From positions 372,001 to 436,000 of the forward strand of contig NZ_BIFR01000002.1 in NCBI RefSeq assembly GCF_003967535.1: a stretch of 64,000 nt of DNA. Direction: 5' to 3'. This DNA is from Tengunoibacter tsumagoiensis (GTDB taxonomy: Bacteria > Chloroflexota > Ktedonobacteria > Ktedonobacterales > Ktedonobacteraceae). Both the position numbers and the translations under genes were made by a program. Shown piece after piece: positions 62,177 through 64,000 of this stretch. The stretch's first letter is position 1. Each line of letters opens with the position of its first letter. The notes below the pieces were generated by a model, which saw nothing but the letters and a program-made list of their open reading frames with translations, did no database searches and was not told the origin of the DNA.

Positions 62177-62276
62177 TTCGTTGTGTTGCAACGGTTGAAG
62201 CGCTTTTGAAAAGAGACCTGCTTCAGTTAATACTGTGGTTGTCTGTAAGCAGGTTTCACGCTAAAGGAGAGAGGCT

Positions 62277-63203
62277 ATGGCAACCGAGCCAGAGACCAGT
62301 GTGGCTGTAAGCGAGCTGGTAACCGAACAGGTGAACCCCGCTACAGTCGCCATCGACCAGATGAATGGGCATGAGATTGCCCGTGTGATGAACGACGAAG
62401 ATGCCCAGGTAGCGCTGGCCATTAAGCAGGAGCTATCACAGATTGGCTTAGCCATCGAAGCTATAGCGGCTCGGATGAGGTCTGGTGGTCGTCTGCTCTA
62501 TCTGGGAGCGGGGACTTCAGGTCGTCTCGGCGTGCTTGATGCCTCAGAATGTCCTCCAACGTTTAACGTTCCTTCTTCACTGGTCGTTGGGTGTCTGGCA
62601 GGAGGCGATGAAGCGATTGCCCATGCAAGTGAGCAGGTGGAAGATAGCTATGAGTCTGGACTGGCTGATTGCCAGAGATTAGCGATTACTGCCCAGGATA
62701 GTGTGGTCGCTCTGGCGGCAAGTGGGCGGACTCCGTATGCGCTGGCCGCAGCCGCATACGCGCGAGAGCAGGGAGCACTCAGCATTGGTCTGGCCTGTAA
62801 TTCACCTTCCCCCCTGGCTGAACTGGTGGAGATTATGATTGCACCGGTGGTCGGGCCAGAAGTCATTACGGGTTCGACGCGACTGAAAGCGGGCACTGCC
62901 CAGAAGATGGTGCTTAATATGCTTAGCACAGGCGTCATGGTTCTGCTGGGCAAGACCTATGGCAACCTGATGGTAGATGTGCAGGCCACAAATTATAAAC
63001 TTCATCAACGCGCTCTCAAGATTGTGCAGCTAGCGACCGGCTTCGATCCACAGCGTTCCGAAGAACTGCTTCAGCAAGCGGATGGAGAGACAAAGACCGC
63101 GATCGTCATGGGGAGAGCTCAGGTCTCTGCCCAGATAGCGCGTGAGCAGCTTGCGACCCATAATGCGATTCTTCGCACGACATTGGAAGCGCTAAACGTA
63201 TGA
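62277..63203 (+). CDS. murQ: N-acetylmuramic acid 6-phosphate etherase
   Basis: 308 aa, full length. It splits MurNAc-6-P into GlcNAc-6-P and lactate in the cytoplasm, feeding nagA. A SIS fold with LTEQ-like start SELVTEQVNPATVAID, LYLGAGTSGRLGVLDASECPPTF (phosphosugar loop with the catalytic Glu region), VVALAASGRTPYALAA and GPEVITGSTRLKAGTAQKMVLNMLST. AAAGGAGAG lies upstream. It follows the regulator gene by 100 bases and overlaps the kinase gene by four bases, so kinase and etherase are translationally coupled. Confidence 0.96.
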   Translation: MATEPETSVAVSELVTEQVNPATVAIDQMNGHEIARVMNDEDAQVALAIKQELSQIGLAIEAIAARMRSGGRLLYLGAGTSGRLGVLDASECPPTFNVPSSLVVGCLAGGDEAIAHASEQVEDSYESGLADCQRLAITAQDSVVALAASGRTPYALAAAAYAREQGALSIGLACNSPSPLAELVEIMIAPVVGPEVITGSTRLKAGTAQKMVLNMLSTGVMVLLGKTYGNLMVDVQATNYKLHQRALKIVQLATGFDPQRSEELLQQADGETKTAIVMGRAQVSAQIAREQLATHNAILRTTLEALNV

Positions 63204-64000
63204 GTACGACCTTCCCACAAGAACCCCCCGAGGGCCTCTCGCACCAGTATTATCTAGGGATTGATGGCGGTGGAAGCAAGACCCTGGCAGTGATCGTGAA
63301 TGCCCAGGGTACAGAGGTTGGGCGAGGGTCAGCTGGCGGAGCTAACTATATGGCAATGGGGCTCGAAACGGCCCTCTCACACCTGCGATCTGCGGTTGAA
63401 GCCGCTTGCCAACAGGCACAGATTCAGCTTCCTGTTCGTATAGCCTGGTTAGGGTTGGCTGGTATTGATCGTCCTCAGGATCGAGAGCTGCTTTTGCCCC
63501 ATTTGCAATTTCTGGCTCACCATATTGAGCTGACTAACGATGCGAATCTGGCATTGAGCGCCCTTGACCAGGCGATGGGGGTGGTTTTAATTGCGGGCAC
63601 AGGTTCGATTGCCGTTGGCCGTAATGCGCAAGGTGTTGAAGCTCGTGCGGGTGGCTGGGGTCATCTGTTAGGCGATGAAGGGAGCGGCTATACATTGGGT
63701 CAGCAAGCGCTACAGGCAGCGGTTCGTGCTGCTGATGGACGTGCTCCACAGACCCTGCTCCTCAATGTCATCTTACAGCATTGGAGACTGGCCTGTGCCG
63801 ATGATCTGCTTCCACAGGTCTATACCAACCAGAATAAAGCCGAGATTGCCCAGCTCTCGACCTGTGTCTTCCAGGCCTGGCAGCAAGGCGATAGTAGCGC
63901 CGCACAGATTGTTTGGGAGGGAGCAAAAGAGCTTGCTCTGGCGGTACATACCGTGAGTCGAAAGCTTGGTCTTGAGGCCCAACCGCTCCCACTGGCTTTA
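63200..64000 (+). CDS. BadF/BadG-type sugar kinase (N-acetylglucosamine kinase-like), 3' partial
   Basis: ATG 63200 overlaps the murQ stop (ATGA), and the frame stays open to the window end, giving at least 267 residues. It opens with YYLGIDGGGSKTLAVIVNAQG, the ATP phosphate loop of the ASKHA fold. It continues with WLGLAGIDRPQDRELL, LTNDANLALSAL, VLIAGTGSIAVG (second phosphate motif) and GGWGHLLGDEGSGY. These match BadF-type GlcNAc/MurNAc kinases. Coupling to murQ suggests it phosphorylates MurNAc and/or GlcNAc released inside the cell. Confidence 0.9.
   Translation, partial: MSTTFPQEPPEGLSHQYYLGIDGGGSKTLAVIVNAQGTEVGRGSAGGANYMAMGLETALSHLRSAVEAACQQAQIQLPVRIAWLGLAGIDRPQDRELLLPHLQFLAHHIELTNDANLALSALDQAMGVVLIAGTGSIAVGRNAQGVEARAGGWGHLLGDEGSGYTLGQQALQAAVRAADGRAPQTLLLNVILQHWRLACADDLLPQVYTNQNKAEIAQLSTCVFQAWQQGDSSAAQIVWEGAKELALAVHTVSRKLGLEAQPLPLAL

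Noticed and set aside
1..64000. tRNA, rRNA, CRISPR arrays, insertion sequences
   Set aside because: Looked for tRNA T-loops, short regularly spaced repeats and transposase motifs and found none that hold up by eye.

Overview
The window is about 50% GC with compact gene spacing, and it carries chromosomal genes typical of a soil or compost saprophyte. My best guess is a member of Ktedonobacteria (Chloroflexota). This is inferred from the mix of HTH–NB-ARC–TPR (STAND) regulators, an F420-type nitroreductase relative, a DUF5946-like protein, lipoproteins with LASC/LSAC/LTGC lipoboxes, and many sugar-oligomer genes. I saw no tRNA, rRNA, CRISPR array, transposase or phage gene. Two genes run off the window: a GH4 glycosidase at the left edge and a BadF-type sugar kinase at the right edge.

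Layout. 1–7.4 kb: GH4 glycosidase, a Gln-rich small protein, a MocR-type regulator, an SDR dehydrogenase, and a large six-hairpin glycosidase-like protein with a clear promoter and operator. 7.6–16.1 kb: a macrolide-type glycosyltransferase, a RIO1-like kinase behind a possible leader peptide, a 1.2 kb gene-poor stretch, a small excisionase-type HTH protein, a STAND regulator, and an M19 dipeptidase. 16.1–22.9 kb: a DUF5946-like protein, a CocE hydrolase, a GT39-like membrane protein, a mannonate-type SDR, and a His-rich HNH-like protein.

22.9–30.1 kb holds the most unusual locus. A minus-strand set (transglutaminase, alpha-E/DUF403, circularly permuted ATP-grasp) faces a plus-strand operon of two more transglutaminases and a cytochrome P450. 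The ATP-grasp gene has a strong promoter followed at once by an intrinsic terminator, which suggests attenuation. 30–36 kb: a sugar isomerase, purA with a decayed second copy of its 3' end, a TrmB regulator, AAC(3), and a secreted alpha/alpha-barrel protein. 36–42.4 kb: an unidentified wHTH-like/membrane pair, small proteins, a Ddn-type oxidoreductase, a YbdK-type ligase, and a lytic transglycosylase-like protein. 42.5–52.8 kb: a sugar ABC importer lacking its ATPase, a second STAND regulator, a CrcB pair, and a beta-lactamase-fold lipoprotein that lacks its catalytic Ser and Lys.

52.9–64 kb looks like an amino-sugar regulon: an Opp/Dpp-type importer, nagA, a GntR/HutC regulator, murQ and a GlcNAc-type kinase. 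TGGT(C/A)TA half-sites lie in the importer promoter, in the nagA–regulator intergenic region, and at the six-hairpin glycosidase promoter 50 kb away. I infer uptake and breakdown of GlcNAc/MurNAc-containing oligomers under one NagR/DasR-like repressor. Between nagA and the importer lie three ~60-bp tandem repeats, each able to fold into two hairpins, with one compensatory base-pair change.
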